DNA of 64,000 bases from Skeletonema tropicum (GCA_037178625.1 CM074136.1:1054001-1118000); one strand, 5' to 3'; shown: positions 41,526-51,756, counted from the stretch's first letter. Notes: generated from the letters alone by a model not told the origin. Program-made: numbers and translations.

Positions 41526-42928
41526 TCACGACTCCAACTCTAACCCCTCCAAAGTAGCAATCACCAACCCCTTCTCATCTCTAAACTGCTCATCACTCCC
41601 CTCCCTCTCCTTATGCAACCCACTCAAATACTTGATCAATTTAACCTTATTATCAAACAATATCTTCACCACCTCCGGTGGCTTTCCAGGATTCGCCACA
41701 AATATCTTGAACACTTGGAATGCATCCAATGTAATATGCGGTGAGGATCACGCAATAAACATAATATCGTAACTAAGTTCTGTGAGGAGGAGATATACTT
41801 CATCATGACATTGAAATTGGTTCGGTTCAATAATATTTTGGAGAGCAATTGCAATGACATTCGTCGTGTCATGTAGTTGGCATTGGAGGAGATGCACTTT
41901 TGATTCATCCGATCCATAATGATTGGATCATAGGTCCGTTCCAAGAATTCGGCAGCAATTGCCTCCATTTGTTGTTTGTACTCTTCATGGGCTGTGTCGG
42001 TATCATCATTGTAGCCATGATCGACACCACCACCACTACCACTACCACCGCTACCTCCTCCTCCTCCAGAAGGAGCCGCCAACCCCGTAAACATGACCCG
42101 CACCGTCTCCAATGCATCACTACTCACATCAAAGTTCGGATCATGGACATACTGATCTAAAAATGGATACACCAATAGTTCACAATTGGCATCCTCCAAC
42201 ACCCATTGATAAATCGACGCATGTCGCAATGACGATCGCAACATCGACCCACATAACAATGTAATATCCACACCATTGTCACCCCCGCCTCCACCACTCC
42301 CACCCTCACTTTTGCCCTGATTCTTACAATCGTGACAATGGACAAATGTCCCAATGATTATTGGGGCACGTTCCAATACATAGGATGCAAAGGCGGTAGA
42401 GACACTGGCGAATTGTATGGCGTCTACACCGTCTAGACCGCAGACTAGGAGGTAGTTGAATATAGCCGAGATGGATTTTCGTGCTTCAAAGGGTAACGAG
42501 GGGAGATTTTGGAGTAATTTTGGTAGCAAGTCTTGTTGTTCCGTTGTTGTGGTTGTTTTCGCATCATTCGTAGTATTCGATGCAGTAAATGATTTAAATA
42601 CCTCGGTAGCCACCCCCGGAGTCCAATTAAGATTGATTTGTCCATTATTATTCGTCACTGCCGCGGAAGAGGCGGAACGTTCTTCATATAACAGTGTTTT
42701 AATTCGATCTAGACGTGCGGTAAGATTGTCTTTCGTGCTGTCGTTATTATCAGTGGTGGATGACCCATTAGATGATGCTACTGCAGACAATAGCGTTTCA
42801 AAATCACGCGATACTCCATCAACTAGAACGGAAATATCATTGCATCCCTCAATTGTGGTGTTGGATGTTGGGAGGAGGGCGGATACTGCCGACTTCACTA
42901 GCCATCCGAAGGCTTGATTGCTCTCCAT
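41526..42928 (-). CDS. Mo25/CAB39-family scaffold protein, frameshifted in this arm
   Basis: Starting at ATG 42928 the frame covers most of a Mo25-like armadillo-repeat protein: LPFEARKSISAIFNYLLVCG, ASIYQWVLEDANCELLVYPF, FDVSSDALETVRVMFTGL, DPIIMDRMNQKCISSNANYM and RRMSLQLLSKILLNRTNFNV. After LLRDP the frame breaks, and the C-terminus continues in another frame as DAFQVFKIFVANPGKPPEVV and DEQFRDEKGLVIATLEGLEL, which matches the end of Mo25. The right-arm copy has one extra C (ccctc versus cctc) at this spot and reads through, so the break near 41745 is a single-base deletion, probably an assembly error. Gly- and Asn-rich linkers are diatom-specific. Mo25 activates STE20-type and LKB1 kinases with STRAD. 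Confidence 0.85.
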
Positions 42929-44534
42929 TTTTTTTTACGTTAAGTTTTGATTAATGCAAGTAAAGTTCGAAGTACTGGTTCAGTTTTTTGGATTCGCTTG
43001 TCTTTTTTATAATTTTCTATAATTTTCTCCTCTGTTGTTTAGATGGATGAGTGACGTTGATCGTTGCTTGTGCCTGTACGTATGGTTGCCTCGATCGTGG
43101 TTCCAATTCCCATGGTCATGGTTGGCTTCTGTTGCATGCGAGGATATTTTGGATTTTAACGATCAAACACTTTCCCCTTCACTAAGAAACTTACTGTCAC
43201 ATGTCGCCGAAGTGACAAAAGGTGCTCATTCTTTCTTCGTTTTCAACATGAAAGCAAGTAGAAGCAAAAATTGCCAAACTCAACTGTTAGCGCTCACCTC
43301 GTCGCTACAATAGAAGTAAGTGTTTGACCGTTGGAGTAGGTAGTGTCACAGAAAAAATTTATCATTATATGATTGACGTTGGAGACATATGAGTATGCTG
43401 GACGTTTCTTCTTTCTTCTATCTTCTCTCGCTCAATGGGATTACAAGTATCCCTGCCCTGTCACTAGGTAGCGACAGCGGCCAGCGTTATTCTCTTTTTG
43501 TCTAAGACTAAGAACGTAGCCTTTGGCATTGGGTAATTACCACGAAGTGGTATGGTGATCAACAGCATATTGAGTTAGTTTAGGCTGTTACCCGTAATAA
43601 ATAGACTCACGAACCTGTGGGCATCGATGATGGGGCAAGGTGTGATCAAATGAAGTGCTTGAGTGGCTTCAGGCCTGTTGACTGCAATTATCAGGTGGAG
43701 CAACCAGCTCAGTCTCTTGGTCGTCGCACCTAAGTATCAAGACCTCAAACTTACGTAAGTTCAAGTAGATAAAGGGCAACGAATATTAGAACTGCAAATC
43801 AAAAGTTCAATGGAATTAGAGACTGGCTCAGACACGAATGTTGACGCGCAGGCAGGCCCTTTTGTAGATCCATGCACCTACTACCAGCATCGACTATGCG
43901 AACAGTAGACACTTGAGATAGTTTGGGCTACGATTGTATTTGAGGTGACATGATATAACTTCGCCCTTGAGGAAAAGTGGCACAGGAATGACACATCCTG
44001 AAGAGAGCTACAGTTTTTGATATAATGGCAGCGACAGATGAAAGTTTCTAGCTCTAGAGTCTCATTTAGATGCATTCTAGTATTGCTGTAGGCCCTTTAA
44101 AGAGATATACCGATGCAAGGCAGGTAGGTGCATGCCAAATTGTGTTTGTCAGTGGCTGCTTCCCACAACACTCGTGATCTTGGGATAGTCGTGGTAGATA
44201 TTTATGCGAATCTCTTTAAAAGCGATTCAAGTAGTGCAAAAATGATAATTTTCTACATGTGTTGATCAAAGAGTTTGAATGTAGTCATCACAGTCTTAAT
44301 TCCACAACATATATTACCAAGTTATCCTAGACATCTATAATTTATGAGAACGATCTTTTCTTTCAACATTTGCCAACATTGCCTCCCCTGCGCAAGTGTG
44401 GTGTATCAATAAAATATACCCATCCTTACCATCTACTGCCAACATGAGACTTCTACTGATTGCGCAACATTTTATCGTGCAGCAACAACAACCATCACCA
44501 ACGCATGATGCAGACACTACTCAGATATCATGTG
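42929..44534. other. Long intergenic region
   Basis: 1.6 kb. Open frames at 43035-43313 and 43881-44075 are not preserved in the right-arm copy and show no domain, so no gene is called. No tRNA recognised. Confidence 0.4.
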
Positions 44535-45230
44535 TTATATCTCAAATCGGCCCTCCGACACTCTTTGGGGCTTCTTGATTCTTTCACCGGAATCCTTACT
44601 CTTCTTGGGCTTCCTGGATCTCACGCTTTTAACGCTCTTGCTCGCCCTGGATCTTCCGCTCGGAAGGGAGATGCTCGGTATTAACCTCTTACTTATAGAG
44701 GTCATTGAGGAAAGGGTAGTTCTAGTTGTGGCCACTGTACCATCCGTTTCATCATTTGGCTCTGTGTTAGACACCCAGAACCGCTCTTTATCATATTGCT
44801 TCGCCAACTCGATCAGGACCTTGGGTGTAGTAATCACTGTATCATCATCAACTGGTGTACACCGGATAATTTTGACGGGCGGGGCAAATCCCGCCTTGTG
44901 CATGATGGAATGCCCAAACTTACTGAGCATATTCTCATCATCGGCAAACAAGTCCTCCTCATCTTCGGCAGACTCCATTACTTCCATGGCTCCGCAGCAT
45001 CCATGGCACATTAAACTCAAATCAGACAATAACGTGGTAGGCTTTTTGTGTTTTCGTTCTGCCTTACGTTGATTTCTGGCATTCTTTTCAACAAGTGGTG
45101 TCTCCTCCGTTAGTTCAGATTCGGTGTCCTCAGTAGAGGCAGTATCTTCGTCCTCATGGACAACTTCTTCCTTTCTCTGCCTCTTCGAATACGACTTCTT
45201 TTTGCTTCGACCCATAATTGACCTGCTCAT
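44535..45230 (-). CDS. Unknown basic/acidic 231-aa protein
   Basis: Single exon from ATG 45230. The N-terminus is a basic cluster (MGRSKKKSYSKRQRKEE) likely to be a nuclear signal, followed by an acidic Thr/Glu stretch. A central part with paired cysteines (LMCHGCCGAMEVMESAEDEE) and a segment FAPPVKIIRCTPVDDDTVIT precede VLIELAKQYDKERFWVSNT. A Ser/Arg/Lys-rich tail (GRSRASKSVKSVRSRKPKK) closes the protein. I recognise no family. The copy at 57982-58694 is the same protein broken by several frameshifts, which argues that the left version is the true one. Confidence 0.6.
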   Translation of the reverse strand: MSRSIMGRSKKKSYSKRQRKEEVVHEDEDTASTEDTESELTEETPLVEKNARNQRKAERKHKKPTTLLSDLSLMCHGCCGAMEVMESAEDEEDLFADDENMLSKFGHSIMHKAGFAPPVKIIRCTPVDDDTVITTPKVLIELAKQYDKERFWVSNTEPNDETDGTVATTRTTLSSMTSISKRLIPSISLPSGRSRASKSVKSVRSRKPKKSKDSGERIKKPQRVSEGRFEI

Positions 45231-45685
45231 CTTCGATGTGATTAGGTTCCTCTACCTTTCGGAGTGCACTTGTTATGAATACACTGCAGATCAGTGTAAT
45301 GAAAGAGATGTTTTATAGAGCTTGGCGTCCTCTCGTTATATGGTCTGCTCCGTGAACGATGATGAAAATGTGAGTACGATGTGACGGTAGTTTCACAGGT
45401 TCGGCTGCGCGTGCGCCGTAATGATCAAAAATTCGAGTGAGAGATGATGATTGAGAAACAGTGTGTACTGATTCCTCAGGTAGAGCTAAAAATTGCATTT
45501 TTTGACGAAAATGTAAGTATGTACGTGGGCACCGCACGATTACGTACTGTACGAGCGATAGCAAGGGAGTAAGTACTGGTATTTAGAAGTAAGCAGAGAA
45601 AACAGATCCCGGATTGTCCCGGATCCTTCCCTGGCGGGGCCAAGGGCCTGCCAAGGGCCAAGAACCAAGAACAAAATCAAAGAAG
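45231..45685. other. Divergent upstream region of the unknown protein and the DsbA/FrnE gene
   Basis: Includes a direct repeat gggccaagggcctgccaagg near 45637-45656. The long minus frame 45583-46026 is a shadow of the DsbA-like gene. Confidence 0.4.
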
Positions 45686-46604
45686 ATGATGAAGATGAAG
45701 ACATCTGTCAAAGCAGCAGCGGCCCTTCTACTCTTTACTAAACCAAGCAACACCCACGCCATGAGCACGTCGAAAAAGATCTCCGTCACAGTCTTTTCCG
45801 ATCTCGCCTGACCGGTAAGTGGAAAAAGTTGTGTCGGTATCGAGTATGCGCTGATTTTTCTCGCCTTCAAACAATCCGAAGTAAATGATATATCTTCTGC
45901 CATATTTCTTCCGTATCGTACAAATTCATTGACAGTGGTGCTACGTGGGGCAAAAGAAATTAAATGCAGCAATTGAATCGTTTGCCTCGCAATCAACTGC
46001 CTCGTCATCGTCTCCGCCACTCTCAATAGAGTGGAAGCCTTACATCATCGATCCCAACACGAAAATAGACGGAGAAGAATTCGAAGCCTACAACATCCGA
46101 AGGTGGGGCAGCAGCGGTTGGACGCATGGATTGAAACGTAGTGGCGGCAAGGTTGGTGCCAACTTTTCCAATTGGAAGACATGGCCTAACACTCTAAGGG
46201 CACATCAGTTGATTGCCTATGTGACAAATCCTGCAAGGAGGGTAGAAAGTAAACCAACTACGTCGGAATGTAATGCTGCCATCTTTGATGCCATGTATGA
46301 ACGTGGTGAAAATGTTTCACTTGTAGACACTCTGGTGAGCATTGGGACGGAACGTTTGGGTGTATCAGCAAGTGAGGTGAACGACTTGAAATTGCATTTG
46401 GAAAACAACGTAGGGGCGAAGGACGTCATGAAGGATATTCAGACGGGAAGACGAAGGTATAAGATACAAGGTGTGCCTTTCTTTGTGATTGGTGCAGTTG
46501 ATGGAGAGGAGAGTTATTTGGGACAGCCGTATGGATTCAGTGGTGCTCAAGATTCTAGTACGTTCGTAGACATCTTTGAGGAGTTAGCTGGAAATTTCGC
46601 TTAG
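45686..46604 (+). CDS. DsbA/FrnE-like thioredoxin-fold protein, predicted selenoprotein (Sec in U-P-W-C)
   Basis: Exon 1 45686-45814, intron 45815-45935 (121 bp, gtaagt...acag), exon 2 45936-46604. The spliced frame reads SVTVFSDLA-TGA-PWCYVGQKKLN. The family motif is SDxxCPWCYIG, so the TGA at 45809-45811 stands exactly where the first active-site Cys belongs, and translation as selenocysteine (residue 42) gives the redox motif U-P-W-C. The rest fits FrnE-type DsbA oxidoreductases: SIEWKPYIIDPNTKIDGEEF (about 69-88), NTLRAHQLIAYV, NVSLVDTLVSIGTERLG and the cis-Pro loop KIQGVPFFVIG, followed by GQPYGFSGAQDS. The final length would be 265 residues. The N-terminus (MKTSVKAAAALLLFTKPSNT) resembles a signal or organellar peptide. 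The same TGA, splice sites and context occur in the mirror copy. A Cys-to-Trp or null mutation is the alternative, but position and phase argue strongly for Sec. Confidence 0.85.
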
Positions 46605-47030
46605 GAATGATGTGTGGAAAAGAGGAAATAATGTTGAAGTGCTTGGTTTGCTTAATGATTGGACTGAGATGTGGTGGTGTTTACGTAGGGTGTAAGTATG
46701 ATGTGCATTGCCCTTCTTACCAATGCAAGTAACGTACAAGAAGACAATCATATTATTATCGCTTGCGAATGACGAGATGAGTTGTGCACACTTGCTATAC
46801 TCACTTTTGAGAGCAAGACAATTATTGTTCTTCTTTGCTGTAGTTGATGTATTGGAAAACAGCACCATTAAGTTGAATATTAATATTATGAATGTATGCA
46901 AGGAAGATAGACTATCCTGCTTGATCGATGAAAACAAAAGAGAAAAGAAAGACTCTGAATGATTTGGCCATTCAATTCAAAAGTCCAACAATCATAGCAA
47001 GAAAAGAACCATGAGCATGAGCAAGTTAGA
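46605..47030. other. 3' region of the predicted selenoprotein gene
   Basis: Should contain a SECIS element if the TGA is read as Sec. A weak candidate is listed at 46762-46817. A partly inverted, diverged copy of this region lies at 48106-48330. Confidence 0.4.
46762..46817 (+). promoter_or_regulatory. Weak SECIS-like stem-loop candidate
   Basis: CTTGC (46762-46766) pairs with GCAAG (46813-46817); inside them ATGA (46769) faces TGA (46808) as a possible non-Watson-Crick quartet; then TGAGT (46778-46782) pairs with ACTCA (46799-46803) with weaker pairs below. The apical loop lacks the expected AA (or CC), so this is only a candidate, and the real element may be elsewhere. Confidence 0.25.
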
Positions 47031-47827
47031 TCATAGTACTTTCACCATCGTCGACTTGAGAAGATGAGTTGAGGGCAGAACAGGAACATGAGCATTGGCG
47101 GCAAGCGGAGGCAATTCCGCCTTGACATCCAACTCAGCTGCAGCTAGTTTGTGGTCTTCCTCATCGTGAGAAGGTGCCTCAATCTTGGGCTTCTTCTTTC
47201 GTGATGATTCGCCTCCAGTGTTCTTCTTGGGGACACCTGCTGGCTGTTTCCATTCAACTCCAAGTTCTGTAGGTGATGGATTATCCGACGGTTGGGCAGA
47301 TGGATCATTTGAAGGCAGGAAGGCAGGTAGCTGTGAGACAGAAGGGTTCATTGAGGGTATGGCCGAAGGCAGGGAGGAAGGTTCCGAGTCCGAGGATGGT
47401 GCTTTCGGCGATTTCGACTTATGCGGCTCTTTGGAAGATTTGGTTTCTTTGGAGGACTTGCCCATGATGGCAGCAGTTTGTTTTGACTTGATCATTTGAT
47501 TCTCACTCTCCCAGGGTGCGATCTGGGAAATAATAGCTACTGCAGCACAGCAGCACATGTTCGTTATCACTTAGCGTAGATAATGTCGCCTCTTGAGGGC
47601 CCACCAGACGTACTTTAAAATTTCTGTTACATATAGATTCTTACTCTCCCAGATGCCAATTCCTGTCCCAGCGACAACCAATGCCAACACTACAGCAGCC
47701 CGATATACTTTGACTTTGCATTCCAGTTCCAATGCCCATGACGAGGATTTTCTGCTACTACACTTGCATTATCTGAGCCATCATCGCTCTGTAGGCCTGT
47801 CTCGTGATCTACACTGGTAAAGAGCAT
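47031..47827 (-). CDS. Single-pass membrane protein with PSxxPS-rich tail, indel-damaged in this arm
   Basis: Exon 1 47827-47645 and exon 2 47522-47031, with a 122-bp GT-AG intron. In the right arm exon 1 is 181 nt and reads MLFTSVDHETGLQSDDGSDN, then VYRAAVVLALVVAGTGIGIW, a membrane helix. In the left arm two extra bases (about 47714-47737) shift it into a stop. Exon 2 gives APWESENQMIKSKQTAAIMG, a Lys/Ser-rich stretch (KSSKEPHKSKSPKAPSSD), then repeated PSxxPS units (PSAIPSMNPS, PSNDPSAQPSDNPS) and an acidic/basic tail. PSxxPS repeats are frequent in diatom secreted or cell-wall-associated proteins. Function unknown. The start could be further upstream. Confidence 0.65.
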
Positions 47828-48017
47828 CGTCTCCTGCTTGACACGTTTATCTCTCCTATTGGCAAAGTCTCTCTTGGTCTTGGTCCCGTTGGAAAGTACA
47901 CCCAATTTTTCGCTCTGAGTGAATCGGCCATATCCACTCCTTATATTCAATTGCAGCTGTAGTGACATCGGTAGTTTGATATGCCGACATATGCCAGGGA
48001 AAGGGTGCACAGCGACT

Positions 48018-48330
48018 TTTGGGACAGCCGTATGGATTCAGTGGCGCTCAGGATTCTAGTACGTTCGTAGACATCTTTGAGGAGTTAGCTGGAAAACTCG
48101 CTTAGCTTCGGAATGGCGTGTGGGGAAGGGGAAATGTTGAAGTGCTTGGTTTGCTTGGTTGAAGTAATATGTTGTAGTTTTTGCGTAGGGTGTAAGTTTG
48201 ATGTGCATTTCTACTACTCATTTCGTCATTCGCAAGCTTTAATATGATTGTCTTCTTGTACCATAAGCATAAGTACCTTGCATTGCAACATTGCAATAAG
48301 TTGTGGAGTGGCTTCCAAAGATATTCCCGA
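48018..48330. repeat. Diverged duplicate of the 3' end of the DsbA/FrnE gene
   Basis: 48018-48105 repeats the last 29 codons (GQPYGFSGAQDSSTFVDIFE) and stop of the gene at 46604 with a few substitutions. 48106-48215 follows the original 3' region, and about 48215-48285 matches it in inverted orientation (gtcattcgcaag... to gattgtcttcttgta). It is a gene-conversion source or relic and not a gene on its own. Confidence 0.85.
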
Positions 48331-48552
48331 GGGGAAATTGAAGGAATGTGGTTGAGTACGCATTATAACATTATTATCTATATACAAATCATGAAATGAA
48401 AATGTGCTTGAGATCAAATAAAAGCTCCGAAGCTCAATTCAGCCAGGAATATGATGTTGCCCCATGTCAATGTAACTCAAAAAAAAAGTGAAGGTGAAGA
48501 AGACCAAGGGTCCAATTCAGCAACAACCGAGCTGAACACCTAAATCATTAAC
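48331..48552. other. Short intergenic region
   Basis: No gene. Contains a G/A-rich tract near 48480-48515 before the SET gene stop. Confidence 0.3.
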
Positions 48553-49515
48553 CTACAACAATCCAAACTCTTTCCAGCCCTCTTGATTGATGACGTCAGC
48601 CATGGAACTATCACCATTGTAGCTGCAATGAATCTGCTCCCCTTTCTTAATATCGCGCAGAGCGTATTCGTCAACCTGGAAACGGTGAAGGGACAGAGAT
48701 TATGTTATCATATGTAATGTACAGCGAGTTGAAGATACATTTTAAGACTGCTATTCAGCCAAAGTCATACAGAGAGAAACATTCTAACTCACCATGCAGT
48801 GTTTGCCTCTGATACAACCACAGTTGACAGCTTCCCCTCCATCTTTCATGACTGAATGATAGTCCATCACGGCCACAATCGCTGACTCACCATTCGGTCC
48901 AAAATTACTCTGTGGCCATGAAAACTTTATAAAGTCACATGCTTCTTCATTTGATTTCAAGTCCTTCAAGAAGTTTTGAAAGTAGTAACCACTCGAAAAA
49001 TACGCCAAATTTGTTGTCTTCCCATAAATCATCTCCCCCTTCTTGATGTCTCTGGTTGCAAATACTCCACGCCCCGTATCATCATTTGTCTGTTTTGGTT
49101 CGGTAGGCGGGACAAAATCAGAAGGAGCCTCCGATGTAATAAAGTCGGGATCACCCTTCCCACCATTCTTCTTCCACGTTTTGTAGAATTTACCCCACCA
49201 CGCTTCGAAGTACAGTGTCTTACTACTGGTGATCATCTGTGAACCGCAATTACGTGATTCGTAAATTTGCTTCAACGTAGATGTAGCAGGCTTATTATCC
49301 TTCCAGAATTTGGCATCATTCGGCTGGACCATCAGTACGATTTGATATCCAATGAAGATGGCACCTGCTACCTTTGCCGCCGTGAGAAGGGCCGATTTAT
49401 TGATCGAGATGTGGGATTGTTTGGAATATTTTGAGTCGCTTCTTTCACCGCCGAACGATGATGGCAAGATGAAATTATCGCTCTCGGTGTTGTTGAAATA
49501 AGTTGGTCTCCTCAT
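48553..49515 (-). CDS. Membrane-anchored SET-domain protein
   Basis: Exon 1 49515-48793 and exon 2 48675-48553, with a 117-bp GT-AG intron, give about 281 residues from the ATG at 49515 (the frame extends 9 nt upstream to a GTG). A hydrophobic segment (ALLTAAKVAGAIFIGYQIVL, about 43-62) is a likely membrane anchor. The SET domain starts with TGRGVFATRDIKKGEMIYG (about 146-164) and ends with GEAVNCGCIRGKHCM, then across the intron VDEYALRDIKKGEQIHCSYNG, the typical R-D-I-x-x-G-E-x-I core. It is short for a histone methyltransferase and may methylate a non-histone protein. The copy in the right arm has extra indels and an alternative C-terminus. It shares a 298-bp divergent promoter with TatD. 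Confidence 0.75.
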
Positions 49516-49813
49516 CTTCTTCACTTACAGCTTTGTGGACTGCCGCTCTACGATATTATTATGGTAGAGCATATGGACGCGGTGGCGGCGGCGCGCCGGC
49601 GGTGGATATCTAAGTATCTACCATATCTTGGATCTTGGCAAGTTGTTGTTTGTTGTTTGTGTGGACATTTTTTTGGGAAAAATCATCGAGACCTTTTCTT
49701 GCGTTGCTCTCGCTTTCTTTCTTACTCGAAACTCGAACATCTCACCTACACGGTGGCGCTCCCCTCGCTCTCCCCTCACAACACGCCAACACATCACACA
49801 TTCTTCCGCCGCA

Positions 49814-50920
49814 ATGAGGAGGCTACTGAGTTCGTCACTGCCGGCAGCATACTTCGCCTACTCGCACCGTGTTGCAGCATTTGGTAATCATAACTTGCCA
49901 GCATTCACCGCACGGCGCCTAGCTATGATGTCCTCTACCGCTACCAGCGAAGATTTAGTCGACGTCGACTGTAATCTTCTTCACAAGGACTTGATATCAA
50001 TGATGGATGCTTCAACGATTGATGTTGATGATAAGATACAAGCACCTTTCAAGATCCTTCATCATCCATCTACGCAATGTATTAAGGCCATGATTTCGCC
50101 TTCGTCCTCACTAGAGGAATCTGAACAGACTGTTCATTTGTTACAAAGTTGCACAAGCAGAGATAGAAATAATATACAGATAAAAACATCGGTTGGAGTG
50201 CATCCCTATGTTTCAGAGATAGAGGCTCTCACTCCAGAAAATCTTGATAGGTTGCGATCGATGTTAAATGATACAAAGAACAATGGAATCATCAGTTGCA
50301 TTGGGGAGACTGGCTTGGATTTTTCAGAAGGATTTCCTGACAAAAAATTTCAGGTCAAATGGTTTCAATCTCAGTTGGATCTTGCATTCGAATTTGGACT
50401 CCCGATATTCCTTCATGAAAGATTGGCCTTTCAAGATACACTAAAATGCATAGACGAAGCAATTGAAAGGCATGAAGGGCAAACAATCCCCAAGATAATT
50501 GTGCACTGCTACACAGGAACTGTTTCTGAATGCGTCGAGTATATGAAACGAGGATATTATATCAGCGTGTCAGGTTACATTCTCAAGAAAGACAGTGATG
50601 AGGTCTGCAAATGCTTACGTGAAGGCATCATACCATTGGACAGATTAATGATTGAGACAGACGCTCCTTATATGGGTTTTGCTGGCAACAAGGATTCCTT
50701 CTTTGAAGCTGAGGGTGATTCGTTTACAAGTCTGCCTTCCAAGAAGAGAAAGCGACTAAAGTCACAATATCCAAATGTACCCAGCTCGTTGCAGCCAGTC
50801 TTGGATGCAACTTGTAACCAGCTGAATATTGGACGGAAACTGAGAGGCGAGGAAATGATTTCACTTGATCAGCTTGCCGCTTCGACAACACGGGTGGCCA
50901 CCGACTTCTTTCAATTGTAG
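49814..50920 (+). CDS. TatD-family metal-dependent DNase (TATDN1-like), organelle-targeted
   Basis: Single exon of 368 residues from ATG 49814. The frame is open upstream but without a better ATG. The N-terminus (MRRLLSSSLPAAYFAYSHRV, then FTARRLAMMSS) is an import-type presequence. TatD motifs follow: VDVDCNLLHKDLI (about 52-64, in place of the bacterial D-x-H-x-H), SCIGETGLDFSEGF with the metal-bridging Glu (about 159-172), GLPIFLHERLAFQDT with His, IIVHCYTGTVSECVEYMKRG with His, and LMIETDAPYMGF with Asp. Loss of the first H-x-H is as in TATDN1-type members. The products act as 3'-5' exonucleases or endonucleases in DNA repair and turnover. Near the C-terminus KRKRLKSQYPN is basic. Confidence 0.88.
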   Translation: MRRLLSSSLPAAYFAYSHRVAAFGNHNLPAFTARRLAMMSSTATSEDLVDVDCNLLHKDLISMMDASTIDVDDKIQAPFKILHHPSTQCIKAMISPSSSLEESEQTVHLLQSCTSRDRNNIQIKTSVGVHPYVSEIEALTPENLDRLRSMLNDTKNNGIISCIGETGLDFSEGFPDKKFQVKWFQSQLDLAFEFGLPIFLHERLAFQDTLKCIDEAIERHEGQTIPKIIVHCYTGTVSECVEYMKRGYYISVSGYILKKDSDEVCKCLREGIIPLDRLMIETDAPYMGFAGNKDSFFEAEGDSFTSLPSKKRKRLKSQYPNVPSSLQPVLDATCNQLNIGRKLRGEEMISLDQLAASTTRVATDFFQL

Positions 50921-51756
50921 AGAAGATATGAAGGAGAGACCCACCTTGCCAATTCATCTATTCGCCTTTGCTGGTATGTAAGAATATATCCATCTGATGT
51001 TGATGTGGCCGACGTTCCCTCGAGAGAGTTGTGCTNNNNNNNNNNNNNNNNNNNNNNNNNNNNNNNNNNNNNNNNNNNNNNNNNNNNNNNNNNNNNNNNN
51101 NNNNNNNNNNNNNNNNNNNNNNNNNNNNNNNNNNNNNNNNNNNNNNNNNNNNNNNNNNNNNNNNNNNNNNNNNNNNNNNNNNNNNNNNNNNNNNNNNNNN
51201 NNNNNNNNNNNNNNNNNNNNNNNNNNNNNNNNNNNNNNNNNNNNNNNNNNNNNNNNNNNNNNNNNNNNNNNNNNNNNNNNNNNNNNNNNNNNNNNNNNNN
51301 NNNNNNNNNNNNNNNNNNNNNNNNNNNNNNNNNNNNNNNNNNNNNNNNNNNNNNNNNNNNNNNNNNNNNNNNNNNNNNNNNNNNNNNNNNNNNNNNNNNN
51401 NNNNNNNNNNNNNNNNNNNNNNNNNNNNNNNNNNNNNNNNNNNNNNNNNNNNNNNNNNNNNNNNNNNNNNNNNNNNNNNNNNNNNNNNNNNNNNNNNNNN
51501 NNNNNNNNNNNNNNNNNNNNNNNNNNNNNNNNNNNAGATGCTTACGAGATAGAGATACGAGACAGAGAAAATGCAGCTAACGGAGGATGCAGATTCCAGT
51601 CAATGAACAAATACATTTCTATTATAAAAAGTTTATCAACCACTTGAACTGTGACTTTTAGGACAAAAAGCCTGCAACAGCCACATGGCTAGTTATTTCG
51701 TTCTGGGAGAAGAATGACACCGAGCTAATGTGAACATACTTTAAAATTTCTGTTAT
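50921..51756. other. Region around the scaffold gap and palindrome arm end
   Basis: Non-coding on both sides of the N run; the open frames spanning N are meaningless. Confidence 0.6.
51036..51535. other. 500-N assembly gap
   Basis: Exactly 500 N. The left flank ends gagagagttgtgct and the right flank begins agatgcttacgagat. In the mirror arm the two flanks are directly joined (51986-52035), so the true gap there is 0 bp. Confidence 0.95.

Noticed and set aside
43035..43313. 92-aa plus frame with Trp-rich N-terminus
   Set aside because: The mirror copy breaks or changes it and no homologous domain is recognisable; treated as chance.
45809..45811. TGA as a simple nonsense mutation or sequencing error
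   Set aside because: It is in both arms, the downstream exon is intact, splice sites are canonical and the position is exactly the redox Cys; an error would more likely be an indel in this assembly.
45583..46026. 147-aa minus frame over the DsbA/FrnE exon 1
   Set aside because: Overlaps a well-supported spliced gene on the other strand and has no domain.
51036..51535. Open frames of 173-216 aa through the N run
   Set aside because: They consist of undefined residues and carry no information.
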